The notes below the pieces were generated by a model, which was not told the DNA's origin, did not search any database, and worked only from the letters and a program-made list of their open reading frames with translations. A DNA stretch of 35,635 bases from an uncultured Fidelibacterota bacterium. Lineage in GTDB: Bacteria; Marinisomatota; Marinisomatia; Marinisomatales; UBA1611. The stretch lies in NCBI GenBank assembly GCA_913043185.1, contig CAJWMI010000007.1, positions 1 to 35,635 of the forward strand. Direction: 5' to 3'. Shown here in pieces: positions 9,307-17,200 of the stretch; within the stretch, counting starts at the first letter, position 1, and each line of letters begins with the position of its first letter. Made by a program: the position numbers and the translations under genes.

Positions 9307-9893
9307 GTTTTACCAAGTTTCTAATATTTTCTTTTGTTTTTATTTTTAATTCAGGTTACAGCATGAAAAACTCAGAATATGCCACTCTTGGTGGCGGATG
9401 TTTTTGGTGTATTGAGGCAGTTTATCAGAGACTGGATGGGATAATCTCTGTTGTCCCAGGATACGCTGGCGGACATTCAAAGACAACAACTTATAAAGAA
9501 GTATGTACCGGAAAAACTGGTCACGCAGAGGTTGCAAGAATACATTATAATAGTGATATATTAACTTATGAACAAATTTTAAATGTCTTTTGGCAGGCTC
9601 ATGATCCGACCACTTTAAACAGACAAGGAAATGACGTCGGGACACAATATAGATCTGTTATTTTCTACCATAACGATGAGCAAAAGAAGATCGCAATAAA
9701 TTCGAAAGAAAAAGCGAACAAGTCTGGATATTGGTCAGATAAAATTGTAACTGAGGTCACAAAAATCTTTAACTATTCAGATGCAGAAGACTACCACAAT
9801 AACTACTATGATAATAATCCAAACCAACCCTATTGTCTGTTTGTAATCAAGCCAAAGCTGGATAAACTAATAGATGATGGAATTATAAAATAA
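9288..9893 (+). CDS. msrA: Peptide-methionine (S)-S-oxide reductase with signal peptide
   Basis: MsrA reduces methionine-S-sulfoxide in proteins. The catalytic motif GCFWC is present, with the nucleophile at about Cys38, along with PGYAGG, the GHAE motif, HDPT and the conserved EDYHNNYYDNNP region. A further cysteine near the end (QPYC) could serve as resolving residue. The start at 9288 overlaps the upstream gene by 19 nt and adds about 25 residues with a Lys-flanked hydrophobic core (FLIFSFVFIF) before the core fold. This looks like a signal peptide or anchor, so I infer a periplasmic or membrane-bound enzyme. An internal ATG at 9363 would give a cytoplasmic form of usual MsrA length. No MsrB is adjacent. 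It is probably cotranscribed with the large surface protein, whose oxidised methionines could be a substrate (inference). Confidence 0.93.
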   Translation: MAYSKISFTKFLIFSFVFIFNSGYSMKNSEYATLGGGCFWCIEAVYQRLDGIISVVPGYAGGHSKTTTYKEVCTGKTGHAEVARIHYNSDILTYEQILNVFWQAHDPTTLNRQGNDVGTQYRSVIFYHNDEQKKIAINSKEKANKSGYWSDKIVTEVTKIFNYSDAEDYHNNYYDNNPNQPYCLFVIKPKLDKLIDDGIIK

Positions 9894-9906
9894 TATATTA
9901 ATAATC

Positions 9907-10992
9907 TTAAGAATAATGATGCTCAAATTCCTGCATTGCAGCGATTAATGCACCAACACCAGATTCTGGCATAGCATTATAGATAGAGGCCCTGAATCCA
10001 CCTACAGATCTGTGACCTTTCAGAGTTTTTAATCCTCTCCTATCACAAAACTTTAGAAATTCATTATCGTTCATTTTATTATCGCAAAAAATAAATGGGA
10101 CATTCATTGTCGAACGATCTTCTTCATTTACAGGACTTTGAAACATAGTATTTCTATCAATCTCATCATATAGTATCATCGATTTATGATGGTTGATATT
10201 TTTCATTTTATTAAGTCCACCAATTGAATGAAGCCACTTTAGCGTTTCATTAATAACGCACACTGCAAAAACAGGTGGTGTATTAAACATAGAGTCTTTT
10301 GAAACATGTGTGCTGTACCTCATCATGGTCGGAATATTTCGATAATTTAATCTGGCAAGATCTGATCTAATAATGACAAGAGTTACTCCTGCTGGGCCCA
10401 TATTTTTCTGTGCACCAGCATAGATCAAGCCAAATTTTGATACATCTAAGGGTCCTGATAAAATATCTGAGCTCATGTCTGCTACAAGAAAAGTATTATC
10501 ATTTTCCATTACCGGGTAGCTTTTATACTGTGTGCCATATATGGTATTATTGGTGGTAATATGAAGATAACTTGCTCCCTGAGTTTTAGATATTTCTTTT
10601 GGGATGTAATTATAAACAGATTCTCTAGAGCTACCAATTATATTGACTCTGCCAACTCTCTCACACTCTTTTATCGCTTTCGCAGCCCAGGCACCAGTGT
10701 CTACATAATCTGCCGATCCATGATCAGGAAGCAAATTCATTGGAACCATTGAAAACTGCGTTGATGCACCTCCCTGCAGCCAAAGAACATGATAATTATC
10801 AGGAATATTAAGAAGAGTCTTGAGATTATTCGTTGTTTCATTAAATAGTTCCACCACCGGCGTAGACCTGTGACTCATTTCCAACAAACCTATTCCATTT
10901 TCTTGAAAATTTTCAATGGCCTCCTTTGCAGCTTGTAATGCCTTTTCAGGAAGACAAGCCGGGCCTGCGCTAAAATTATAAACACGATTCAT
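9907..10992 (-). CDS. serC: Phosphoserine aminotransferase
   Basis: SerC converts 3-phosphohydroxypyruvate and glutamate to phosphoserine and 2-oxoglutarate in serine synthesis, and can also act in PLP synthesis. The 361-residue length is normal. Diagnostic motifs are NFSAGPACLP at the start, EMSHRS, LQGGASTQFSM, the PLP-lysine motif AGAQKNMGPAG (Lys about 195), STHVSKDSMFNTPPVF, and the C-terminal GHRSVGGFRASIYNAM. It converges with msrA, with 13 nt between their ends. Upstream, 150 nt separate it from the Asp-rich lipoprotein gene; that gap holds a long imperfect hairpin, so serC probably has its own promoter. No serA or serB lies nearby. Confidence 0.96.
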   Translation of the reverse strand: MNRVYNFSAGPACLPEKALQAAKEAIENFQENGIGLLEMSHRSTPVVELFNETTNNLKTLLNIPDNYHVLWLQGGASTQFSMVPMNLLPDHGSADYVDTGAWAAKAIKECERVGRVNIIGSSRESVYNYIPKEISKTQGASYLHITTNNTIYGTQYKSYPVMENDNTFLVADMSSDILSGPLDVSKFGLIYAGAQKNMGPAGVTLVIIRSDLARLNYRNIPTMMRYSTHVSKDSMFNTPPVFAVCVINETLKWLHSIGGLNKMKNINHHKSMILYDEIDRNTMFQSPVNEEDRSTMNVPFIFCDNKMNDNEFLKFCDRRGLKTLKGHRSVGGFRASIYNAMPESGVGALIAAMQEFEHHYS

Positions 10993-11057
10993 AAAAGGTG
11001 GTTTTTATATAAAGAATATCAACCAGAAGTTTCAACAAAACTTTAGTGCGGGTCAAT

Positions 11058-11132
11058 AGCTACTCCGCTCCTTTAGAATAAAATGTTGTCGACGAAAAAC
11101 TTTTATTCCAAACTGATCGGAGCGAAGTAGCT
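11058..11132. repeat. Long imperfect inverted repeat (about 75 nt) between lipoprotein gene and serC
   Basis: AGCTACTCCGCTCC at 11058-11071 pairs with GGAGCGAAGTAGCT at 11119-11132 with one mismatch. An inner TTTAGAATAAAA (11072-11083) pairs with TTTTATTCCAAA (11101-11112) with one mismatch. A 6-nt bulge (11113-11118) separates the two stems on the right side, and the 17-nt loop contains GTCGAC. The outer arms are G+C-rich against an AT-rich background. No run of T follows either arm, so it is not a typical intrinsic terminator. It could be a MITE/REP-like element or an mRNA-stabilising hairpin. No second copy was noticed in this window. Confidence 0.7.
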
Positions 11133-11142
11133 GTTAAAAAAT

Positions 11143-12159
11143 TTATTCTGGTCTTTGCGACCTATACGGAATTGACCATGTTACACTGTTATAGCCGCCA
11201 TCTTCTGTAAAAAGTGTGGCCAAATCAATTGTGCTAAAGAATGAACGAAATACACGAGAGCTGTGACCTATGCCGGGGCCATGTACACGCCAAAATCCTG
11301 TGTGAACATTGTCATTCGCATCTGAGTCAACACTGATACCAAGATCATTGAGACGACGCCTTCCTCTCTGTGCTGCACTTCTTCCATAATGGAGCACTAC
11401 CCACTCTCCCACTCCTACAGAGTCAATAGTATACTCAGGTCCAGTATTTTCTACTGATACTTTGGCAATAAGTGCGTCAAATGATGTAAATGTTGGCAGT
11501 GTCTCGCGGTCTATAAAATGATCTCCGATTTCATCCGAGGAGAAAGAATAAAGAAGATCACCATTAAGTATAAGACCTTCAGCAGCATTTAATTCAACTT
11601 CATAAACCTCTACAGATGTAATGGAAACCTTGTCTCCAGATCCTCCAATAAGTGGGGTGAGCGCAATAATTCTCCAGCTGTAACCATCCGGGTTATTACT
11701 ATTATCTATTCTAGCGTATTTCACTTTCCTTGTCATTGTAGAGCTGAACTCTTTAGAGAAACCAATAGAGTCAATCGCCTCCATGGTTGAGGTGTCCATT
11801 GCCTGGGCCATAAAAAGTCCGCTTACAGTATAATTAACTACGCCTATGGCAGTGTCTCCATCAACCGTAAAATCCACGGTTCTCTCTCGATCAATAATCT
11901 GGCGACCAAATCTAATACGGTATCCTTCTCCATGGCCCAATGTGTCACCTAGTGTCCTTGAGAGACCTCCATACTCAAGTCCGCTATCATAATCCATATC
12001 CATGAGACCGCCATCTCCAAATCCATCAAGCCCTGCTGCGTCATCCTCATCAAGAAGCATTAAGAGTTCGGACTCGTCATAGTACTCATCTTGGTCGGTA
12101 TCAACACAAGCGATTGAAAGCATTAAAAAGGATAAACTGATCTGATATAAATATTTCAT
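11143..12159 (-). CDS. Asp-rich putative lipoprotein of unknown function in the ECF-sigma locus
   Basis: The 338-residue product begins with a signal sequence ending in LSIAC (Cys18), a near-match to a lipobox, so it is probably lipid-anchored. The mature N-terminus (about 19-65) is very acidic, with repeated Asp/Glu/Gly (DTDQDEYYDE, DEDDAAGLDG). The rest looks beta-rich and ends in SIPYRSQRPE, without a barrel signature. I recognise no family. AGGAGA lies about 9 nt upstream of the ATG. It is the last gene of the run sigma factor, membrane protein, Spy-like protein, lipoprotein, with 22 nt between it and the Spy-like gene, and so is likely part of the same envelope-stress unit. The acidic segment could bind metal ions such as calcium (inference). 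Confidence 0.72.
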   Translation of the reverse strand: MKYLYQISLSFLMLSIACVDTDQDEYYDESELLMLLDEDDAAGLDGFGDGGLMDMDYDSGLEYGGLSRTLGDTLGHGEGYRIRFGRQIIDRERTVDFTVDGDTAIGVVNYTVSGLFMAQAMDTSTMEAIDSIGFSKEFSSTMTRKVKYARIDNSNNPDGYSWRIIALTPLIGGSGDKVSITSVEVYEVELNAAEGLILNGDLLYSFSSDEIGDHFIDRETLPTFTSFDALIAKVSVENTGPEYTIDSVGVGEWVVLHYGRSAAQRGRRRLNDLGISVDSDANDNVHTGFWRVHGPGIGHSSRVFRSFFSTIDLATLFTEDGGYNSVTWSIPYRSQRPE

Positions 12160-12181
12160 TATTATTTTCTCCTATTAATTA

Positions 12182-12742
12182 TTAATTCCAATATCCGCGA
12201 CGTTTTCCATGTTTTTTACCACGTTTGGCCTTTTTTCCATCTTTCATTCCACGTCTTTTCTGCCTTTTTTTCATTTTTCCTTTCATATTTTTCATCATCT
12301 TATGCTTAAAAAGACCTAGCTTAGCCTGCTGATTCGGGTCTAAGATATCACCAGACTCAAGTAGAAACTTTTCCTCTAGGTCCGCCATTTTTTTACGAAG
12401 CGCAGTTGACTCTTTAATAATCTTATTCACCTCTGCACCTGTGAGCTTGTCTTTATTTTCCATATTCTGATTCAATGATTTTCCTAGTGCCCTTTCCTTA
12501 TTTTTGATTTCATCTATTGCTTTCCTGTGCTCTCGAAATCGGGGGAAAAACTTATCTGCCTGTTCTACTTGGAGGTCCAGCTCCTCTGTCAGCTTCCATA
12601 TCATCATAGTCTCCATGGCCTTCTTGTCTTCCTCGATTAAAGAGTCGGGCAACACCTCTTCAAACGGTGGCGGCTCTTGTGCAGATAGCATGCTTTGTGT
12701 TATAATTATTAATGGTGTTATTGTTAGATATAGTATCCTCAT
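12182..12742 (-). CDS. Spy/CpxP-like (LTXXQ-type) periplasmic protein with basic tail
   Basis: The 186-residue protein has a signal peptide (about 1-21, cleavage before QEPPP). A helical region at about 40-140 resembles periplasmic heavy-metal-sensor / Spy-CpxP proteins: WKLTEELDLQVEQADKFFPR is a degenerate LTxxQ-type helix followed by FREHRKAIDEIK, and a second DPNQQAKLGLF helix matches the usual second LTxxQ position. The C-terminus (about 148-186) is strongly basic and Lys/Arg/Gly-rich (KKRQKRRGMKDGKKAKRGKK), which is not typical of the family and could bind LPS, peptidoglycan or nucleic acid. It overlaps the upstream membrane-protein gene by 4 nt (ATGA), so translation is coupled. Spy and CpxP bind misfolded periplasmic proteins and dampen stress signalling; a similar feedback role here is inference. 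Confidence 0.75.
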   Translation of the reverse strand: MRILYLTITPLIIITQSMLSAQEPPPFEEVLPDSLIEEDKKAMETMMIWKLTEELDLQVEQADKFFPRFREHRKAIDEIKNKERALGKSLNQNMENKDKLTGAEVNKIIKESTALRKKMADLEEKFLLESGDILDPNQQAKLGLFKHKMMKNMKGKMKKRQKRRGMKDGKKAKRGKKHGKRRGYWN

Positions 12743-13146
12743 AATGAAACCTCATACACGTTTGTGTTCTCATATAATTCGTTAAAATAAATTAAATCTT
12801 CTGTGTCCCAGATATTCGTTTCTTCAATCATAAATAGCGTGAACTCTTCAACAGAAATAGTATCATATCCTTGATCAAATGTTGAAAAATCCGTATCAAA
12901 ATATTCTATATTACTGTCATACTCTGCCCAGTAAATATCTTGTTTTGGTAGCTCTACAAATTGACTAGTAGTGAGCATGCCGACCAAAAAGATAAACGCA
13001 AATGCACTAAACCCTGACCGAATTCTTTTCTTTCGCATCATTTCTTTTTCCTGTCTTCCACGAAGTTTAGCTATAAATGAGGCGGAATCAGGGCCACTAC
13101 TTTCAGCATGCGTTATACCGATTATTCTATTTTCAAAATCAATCAT
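12739..13146 (-). CDS. Single-span membrane protein, putative anti-sigma factor
   Basis: The 135-residue product has a cytoplasmic-type basic N-terminal half (about 1-43, RGRQEKEMMRKKRIR) and one transmembrane helix (about 45-62, FSAFAFIFLVGMLTTSQF). An acidic extracytoplasmic C-terminal half of about 70 residues follows. The gene starts 8 nt inside the end of the ECF sigma gene and ends 4 nt inside the Spy-like gene. Position and topology are those of an anti-sigma factor. The zinc-type anti-sigma signature (HxxxCxxC) is absent, and there is no detectable similarity to RseA or FecR, so the assignment rests on context only. The short cytoplasmic part would have to be the sigma-binding region. 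Confidence 0.6.
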   Translation of the reverse strand: MIDFENRIIGITHAESSGPDSASFIAKLRGRQEKEMMRKKRIRSGFSAFAFIFLVGMLTTSQFVELPKQDIYWAEYDSNIEYFDTDFSTFDQGYDTISVEEFTLFMIEETNIWDTEDLIYFNELYENTNVYEVSL

Positions 13147-13675
13147 TATCTAATATGTCTTTAAGTCTATTAATTGCATGGTGATAATTTACTTTAGCAG
13201 AGCCCTCACTTATTCCGGTTATTTCTGAAATTTCCTTATAAGATAGAGCGTCAGATATTCGAAGCATCACCACGGTACGCTGTTTTTTTGGTAACCTTGA
13301 TATCCCATCCCACAATTCTTTCCTTTCCCATTCTTTATCAGTTGATTTGTCAAATTCTCCCACCTCTGGCGCCTGGTCAAGGTGGAGGATATTTTTCCAC
13401 TTATTTCTTGTGATCCACGAGTTTGCGGTATTCGTATTGATCCTGAATAAATAGGTAGAAAAAGACGACTCATGTCTAAAGTTTCTAAGGTTTTTATATA
13501 GTTTCATAAACACATCCTGAGCAAGATCCTCTGCGGTCATTTTATCACCGGTGATTTTAAGAAAAAATCCAAACACATTTTGTAAGTGTTTTTCAACCAG
13601 TTTATCGAATGATTTTTCATCTCCACTCTGAAATTCACGAATTAGATCATTGTCTTCGGGCATATCATTTGTCAT
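13139..13675 (-). CDS. ECF-family RNA polymerase sigma factor (RpoE-like)
   Basis: At 178 residues the protein has the two-domain ECF layout. Region 2 lies at about 10-80 (FDKLVEKHLQNVFGFFLKIT, AEDLAQDVFMKLYKNL, FSTYLFRINTNTA). Region 4 lies at about 120-175 (SRLPKKQRTVVMLRISDALS, YKEISEITGISEGSAKVNYH), with the helix-turn-helix that reads the -35 element. It heads a four-gene run and overlaps the next gene, a putative anti-sigma factor, by 8 nt, as expected for autoregulated extracytoplasmic-stress sigma operons. It diverges from the helicase-nuclease gene across a 90-nt AT-rich intergenic region, in which I could not identify an ECF-type GGAACTT promoter. An alternative ATG lies at codon 5. 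Confidence 0.93.
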   Translation of the reverse strand: MTNDMPEDNDLIREFQSGDEKSFDKLVEKHLQNVFGFFLKITGDKMTAEDLAQDVFMKLYKNLRNFRHESSFSTYLFRINTNTANSWITRNKWKNILHLDQAPEVGEFDKSTDKEWERKELWDGISRLPKKQRTVVMLRISDALSYKEISEITGISEGSAKVNYHHAINRLKDILDND

Positions 13676-13710
13676 ATTAGACTAGGTTAATCATAAAAAG
13701 TTAAAAAAAA

Positions 13711-13716
13711 TATAAT
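13711..13716 (+). promoter_or_regulatory. Possible -10 element upstream of the helicase-nuclease gene
   Basis: TATAAT at 13711-13716 lies about 50 nt upstream of the ATG in the 90-nt divergent gap. The corresponding -35 region (TAATCA at 13688, 17-nt spacing) is poor, so this is a weak candidate. Confidence 0.25.
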
Positions 13717-13765
13717 TAGTAATCTTTAGTAGCAATAAATAAAAAATAATCACATATTTTTCGAT

Positions 13766-16750
13766 ATGGAGAATCAGAATATATTTAACATTGCAAACCC
13801 TGCCCAACGCAACGCTATAAAACATCCTCCTGCTCCATTAATGATTATCGCTGGCGCAGGTACAGGAAAAACATTTACCCTTGAGAACAGAGTAGTATAT
13901 CTAGTCAAAGAGTACAATATTAACCCAGAAAATATTCTCACAATTACATACACAGAAAAGGCGGCACAAGAATTAAAAACTAGAATAATTAAACAGGTCG
14001 GGCAAGAAGCACATTCAATGTTTGTTGGAACATTTCACTCATTCTGCTTTCAAATTATGAAACATTATAAAAACGATTCATCTTCAACACTTATTGATCA
14101 GAGTGAGGCGATCCACATGCTTCTTGATCGATATGACGAGTTTCATCCGCTTGAGTCTGATGAATTCGCAATCAATCCAAAAACAGCAGTCACTGAGAGT
14201 TTTATTCCATTCTTTAACAGAATAAGAGATGAACTAATCGATATTGAAAACGTGGATCTAGAAGATTTAGAGGATCAATACGCTGATAATCAAGAATTAT
14301 TTTACCAGCTTAAAGATCTAATACGTATATATCCAATTTTCCAGAAATGGAAAAAAGATCAAAACCTTATTGACTATAATGATATGATACGTTCCGCATA
14401 TGATCTTTTAATTAATGACAATAAAACTTTGCTCCAGGTACAAGAAAAATATAAACACGTTATAATCGATGAGTTTCAGGATAATAATTTTGCTCTTAAC
14501 GAAGTAGTTCGTCTAGTTGCAGGTAAAAAAATGTCTATTACTGTTGTAGGCGATGACGATCAGGTAATCTATAGTTTTAGAGGCGCAAACTCTTATAACA
14601 TAAATAATTTTGAAAATACGTATGGCAGTCATCCGTTGTACAAATCGATTACACTAGATAGAAACTACAGATCTTCGCAGCCCATTCTAGATATTGCAAA
14701 CCAGTCTATTAGTAATAATAATTACAGAAAAGAAAAGGAACTTATATCAGACCAGAAAGAAAATAATATTAAGCCAATTCGATTTTGGGGATCAAAATTA
14801 GAGCAAATAGAATTCATTATTAATGAAATAAACGAATTGAAACAGAATCATAATTATAAGGATATTGCTATCCTTTGTAGAACACATGCTCAAACGACAC
14901 AGGTCGTTGAGGCTTTAGATAAATATGGTATGCCAAATCTATCTCCTAAAAGAGGATTATTTAGTATACCAGCTGTAAAAGATCTCATCGCTTGGATGCA
15001 GGCAATTGGCAAAGGTAGTTTTCAAAACATAGCTCTCTATCGTATAATAAAAAATAAGTGTGGAGAGGAAATAGCTCATAATGTTTTCAACCAATATTCA
15101 TCAAGAAATATCAGCTCAGTATTAGATTTAATTCGAGAAGATGAAACTCTAACACAAAAACACCCTCCAATAAAAAAGATCATACACCTAATTGAACATT
15201 TCCAAGGAATAATCCACAAGAGGTCCGCTGGTGAGATAGTATGGGAACTATGTGAAAAGCTAAATATCCTTAAACACAAGTCTAAAAGATATACGTTCGA
15301 TGATCACTATGCAATTTTAAATATTGGAGACCTATTATCAAAAGCTCAGAAATTTTCGGAAAGTATTATTAACAATAAAAATGATCATCTTTATTCTTTT
15401 AATACTTACTTAGAGGCTATAATGAAGTCAGGCGGATTACCATCTGTCTCACCCTTAAGGAGTAATAAAAATGGTTGCATTACGGTTAACACTGTTCACG
15501 GCGTAAAAGGAGGGGAATTTAACATTGTATTCTTACCCTTTCAACGTAGCGCGAGTTTTCCATTAAACTATAGATCAGAAAAAAAGATAAGCACACCCCC
15601 AGATAGTTTGCTTCACTATTCTAGTCATACAGAACTAACTGCTCAAGATCACCATTACCAGGAAGAACGAAGATTATTTTATGTTGCTATTACCAGAGCA
15701 AAAGAATTATTATATATTTTAGCTCCGAAAAAGGCTACGTCCAGATTCATTAAAGAACTTCCGGATGAATTAATGGAGGATAGGTTGAAATACGAAAATA
15801 ACTTAGATATAAATTCATATTCAAAATTAAAGATAAAATACTCTAGACTGCTGCAGGATGCACTTTCCAGTCAACAGTATTCATTAATTAAGGTCATCTC
15901 TGACCTTCTTTTAGTTATTGATAAACATGAGTCTGGTGAATCTTATACGCTTGGTGAATCTGAAATAGAGCTAGAACTAAAAAAAGATTTAGAATCAGAT
16001 TTTATACCTGATATACCAGAACAGATCACACTATCTGCAAGCTCATTAGATACTTATATTTCCTGTCCATTAAAATTTCGAATGTCAAAAATAGATAGGA
16101 TACCACAGACCGCGAGTAAACCAGAACTAGTGTTTGGAAGTATAATTCATAAAGTACTCCAAAGGTTTCATGAAAAAGGAAAGCCGCTAGACCAAGAGAG
16201 AATTATTCGGCTTCTTAATGAAGAATGGCAGACCGGTAAGTTTGAATACAAAGTTAGAGAAGAAAAGTTCAAATCCCAGGGACAAGAAATGCTCCTTAGT
16301 TACCATAAATCTATAGAAAGTTCTCCTCCTAATGTGCTTAAAACAGAATACGAATTTAGTTTTCAAATTGATAACATTACGATTGTTGGTACTATAGATA
16401 GGATTGACAAGCGTGAAAATAATAATATTAGTATCATTGACTATAAAACAAGCAAAACACCAACAAGCGCAAAGTCAAGCCTACAGCTAGCGGTTTACTG
16501 TCTATATCTTGAACAGTCTAATGATCCAATAATTAGTGGTATACCTTCTTCATCCTCACTCTATTTTCTAAGAGATGATGAGAACCCATTGCGAGAACAT
16601 ACTTTCACTAATGATGAATTAAGATCTACTACGGATAAGATTATTGAGATTGCGGATGGAATAAAAAATAAGGTATTCGATCCTAAAAAAGGAAACCACT
16701 GCAACTGGTGTGATTATAAAGACCTATCTTGTCCAATATGGGAAGACTGA
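13766..16750 (+). CDS. UvrD/Rep-type superfamily 1 helicase fused to Fe-S PD-(D/E)XK nuclease
   Basis: This 994-residue protein should unwind and cut DNA during double-strand-break processing or repair. Helicase motifs appear in order: Q motif NPAQRNAI, Walker A GAGTGKT (Lys35), TYTEKAAQELKTRI (Ia), GTFHSF (Ib), DEFQD (II, near 234), VVGDDDQVIYSFRGA (III), LDRNYRSS (IV), TVHGVKGGEF (V) and RRLFYVAITRAKE (VI). The C-terminal quarter carries a RecB/AddB-like nuclease: LSASSLDTYISCPLKF (first Fe-S Cys near 767), GSIIHKVLQRF, GTIDRIDK with IDYKTSK near 890 (catalytic Asp and Lys), and LQLAVYCLYLE. It closes with CNWCDYKDLSC, giving the other three cluster cysteines. The design resembles AdnA/AdnB or AddA-like proteins, but no partner subunit gene is adjacent. 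It ends 3 nt from the convergent exported-protein gene. Confidence 0.92.
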   Translation: MENQNIFNIANPAQRNAIKHPPAPLMIIAGAGTGKTFTLENRVVYLVKEYNINPENILTITYTEKAAQELKTRIIKQVGQEAHSMFVGTFHSFCFQIMKHYKNDSSSTLIDQSEAIHMLLDRYDEFHPLESDEFAINPKTAVTESFIPFFNRIRDELIDIENVDLEDLEDQYADNQELFYQLKDLIRIYPIFQKWKKDQNLIDYNDMIRSAYDLLINDNKTLLQVQEKYKHVIIDEFQDNNFALNEVVRLVAGKKMSITVVGDDDQVIYSFRGANSYNINNFENTYGSHPLYKSITLDRNYRSSQPILDIANQSISNNNYRKEKELISDQKENNIKPIRFWGSKLEQIEFIINEINELKQNHNYKDIAILCRTHAQTTQVVEALDKYGMPNLSPKRGLFSIPAVKDLIAWMQAIGKGSFQNIALYRIIKNKCGEEIAHNVFNQYSSRNISSVLDLIREDETLTQKHPPIKKIIHLIEHFQGIIHKRSAGEIVWELCEKLNILKHKSKRYTFDDHYAILNIGDLLSKAQKFSESIINNKNDHLYSFNTYLEAIMKSGGLPSVSPLRSNKNGCITVNTVHGVKGGEFNIVFLPFQRSASFPLNYRSEKKISTPPDSLLHYSSHTELTAQDHHYQEERRLFYVAITRAKELLYILAPKKATSRFIKELPDELMEDRLKYENNLDINSYSKLKIKYSRLLQDALSSQQYSLIKVISDLLLVIDKHESGESYTLGESEIELELKKDLESDFIPDIPEQITLSASSLDTYISCPLKFRMSKIDRIPQTASKPELVFGSIIHKVLQRFHEKGKPLDQERIIRLLNEEWQTGKFEYKVREEKFKSQGQEMLLSYHKSIESSPPNVLKTEYEFSFQIDNITIVGTIDRIDKRENNNISIIDYKTSKTPTSAKSSLQLAVYCLYLEQSNDPIISGIPSSSSLYFLRDDENPLREHTFTNDELRSTTDKIIEIADGIKNKVFDPKKGNHCNWCDYKDLSCPIWED

Positions 16751-16753
16751 GAG

Positions 16754-17200
16754 CTATTGTTTAATAAGCTGAAGATCAATAAGTCCACTAAAATTATCTG
16801 CGATAAACTCTAATCTACCAGGGCTACCAATATACTCAATTGGGATACTCTCAATAGTAGTAACCTCAGTATTAACTAATACATCAAATATATTTGCATT
16901 ATTTGTATTATATAATCTTACATATGTTGAATCACTGATTGATCCAATATAGTCTTTTACAACTAATGAAGTATAGAGTGTATCCGTGTTGACTGCATTG
17001 AATAGAAGGTCCCAACTATGGTTCTTACTATAGTCTTCAGAGTTAATACTAAATGAAAAAAAATCGTTCTCATTAACAATTGCAGGAATATTAAGAAGTA
17101 AACCATCATCATATTCTGGAGGTTCTACACAGCAGATGATAAAAACATAGATAAAGATAAATAATATTTTGTGATTCTTATTATAAACTTTACTAATCAT
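16754..17200 (-). CDS. Small exported protein or lipoprotein of unknown function
   Basis: The frame gives about 148 residues from the ATG at 17200; a TTG at 17209 would add three more. A Lys/Asn-rich start and a hydrophobic stretch (ILFIFIYVFIICC) form a signal sequence ending in two cysteines followed by VEPPEYDD. A lipoprotein is likely, but the residues before the Cys are not a good lipobox. The mature part looks beta-rich, with many Asn, Ser and Ile. I recognise no family. The ATG lies 8 nt inside the end of rmuC, suggesting translational coupling, and the gene ends 3 nt from the convergent helicase gene. It is the last gene of the DegT-TldD-TldE-RmuC run. Confidence 0.65.
   Translation of the reverse strand: MISKVYNKNHKILFIFIYVFIICCVEPPEYDDGLLLNIPAIVNENDFFSFSINSEDYSKNHSWDLLFNAVNTDTLYTSLVVKDYIGSISDSTYVRLYNTNNANIFDVLVNTEVTTIESIPIEYIGSPGRLEFIADNFSGLIDLQLIKQ

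Noticed and set aside
11058..11132. Reading the long hairpin as the intrinsic terminator of the lipoprotein operon
   Set aside because: No T-run follows either arm, and the stem is long, bulged and mismatched; it is reported as a repeat instead.
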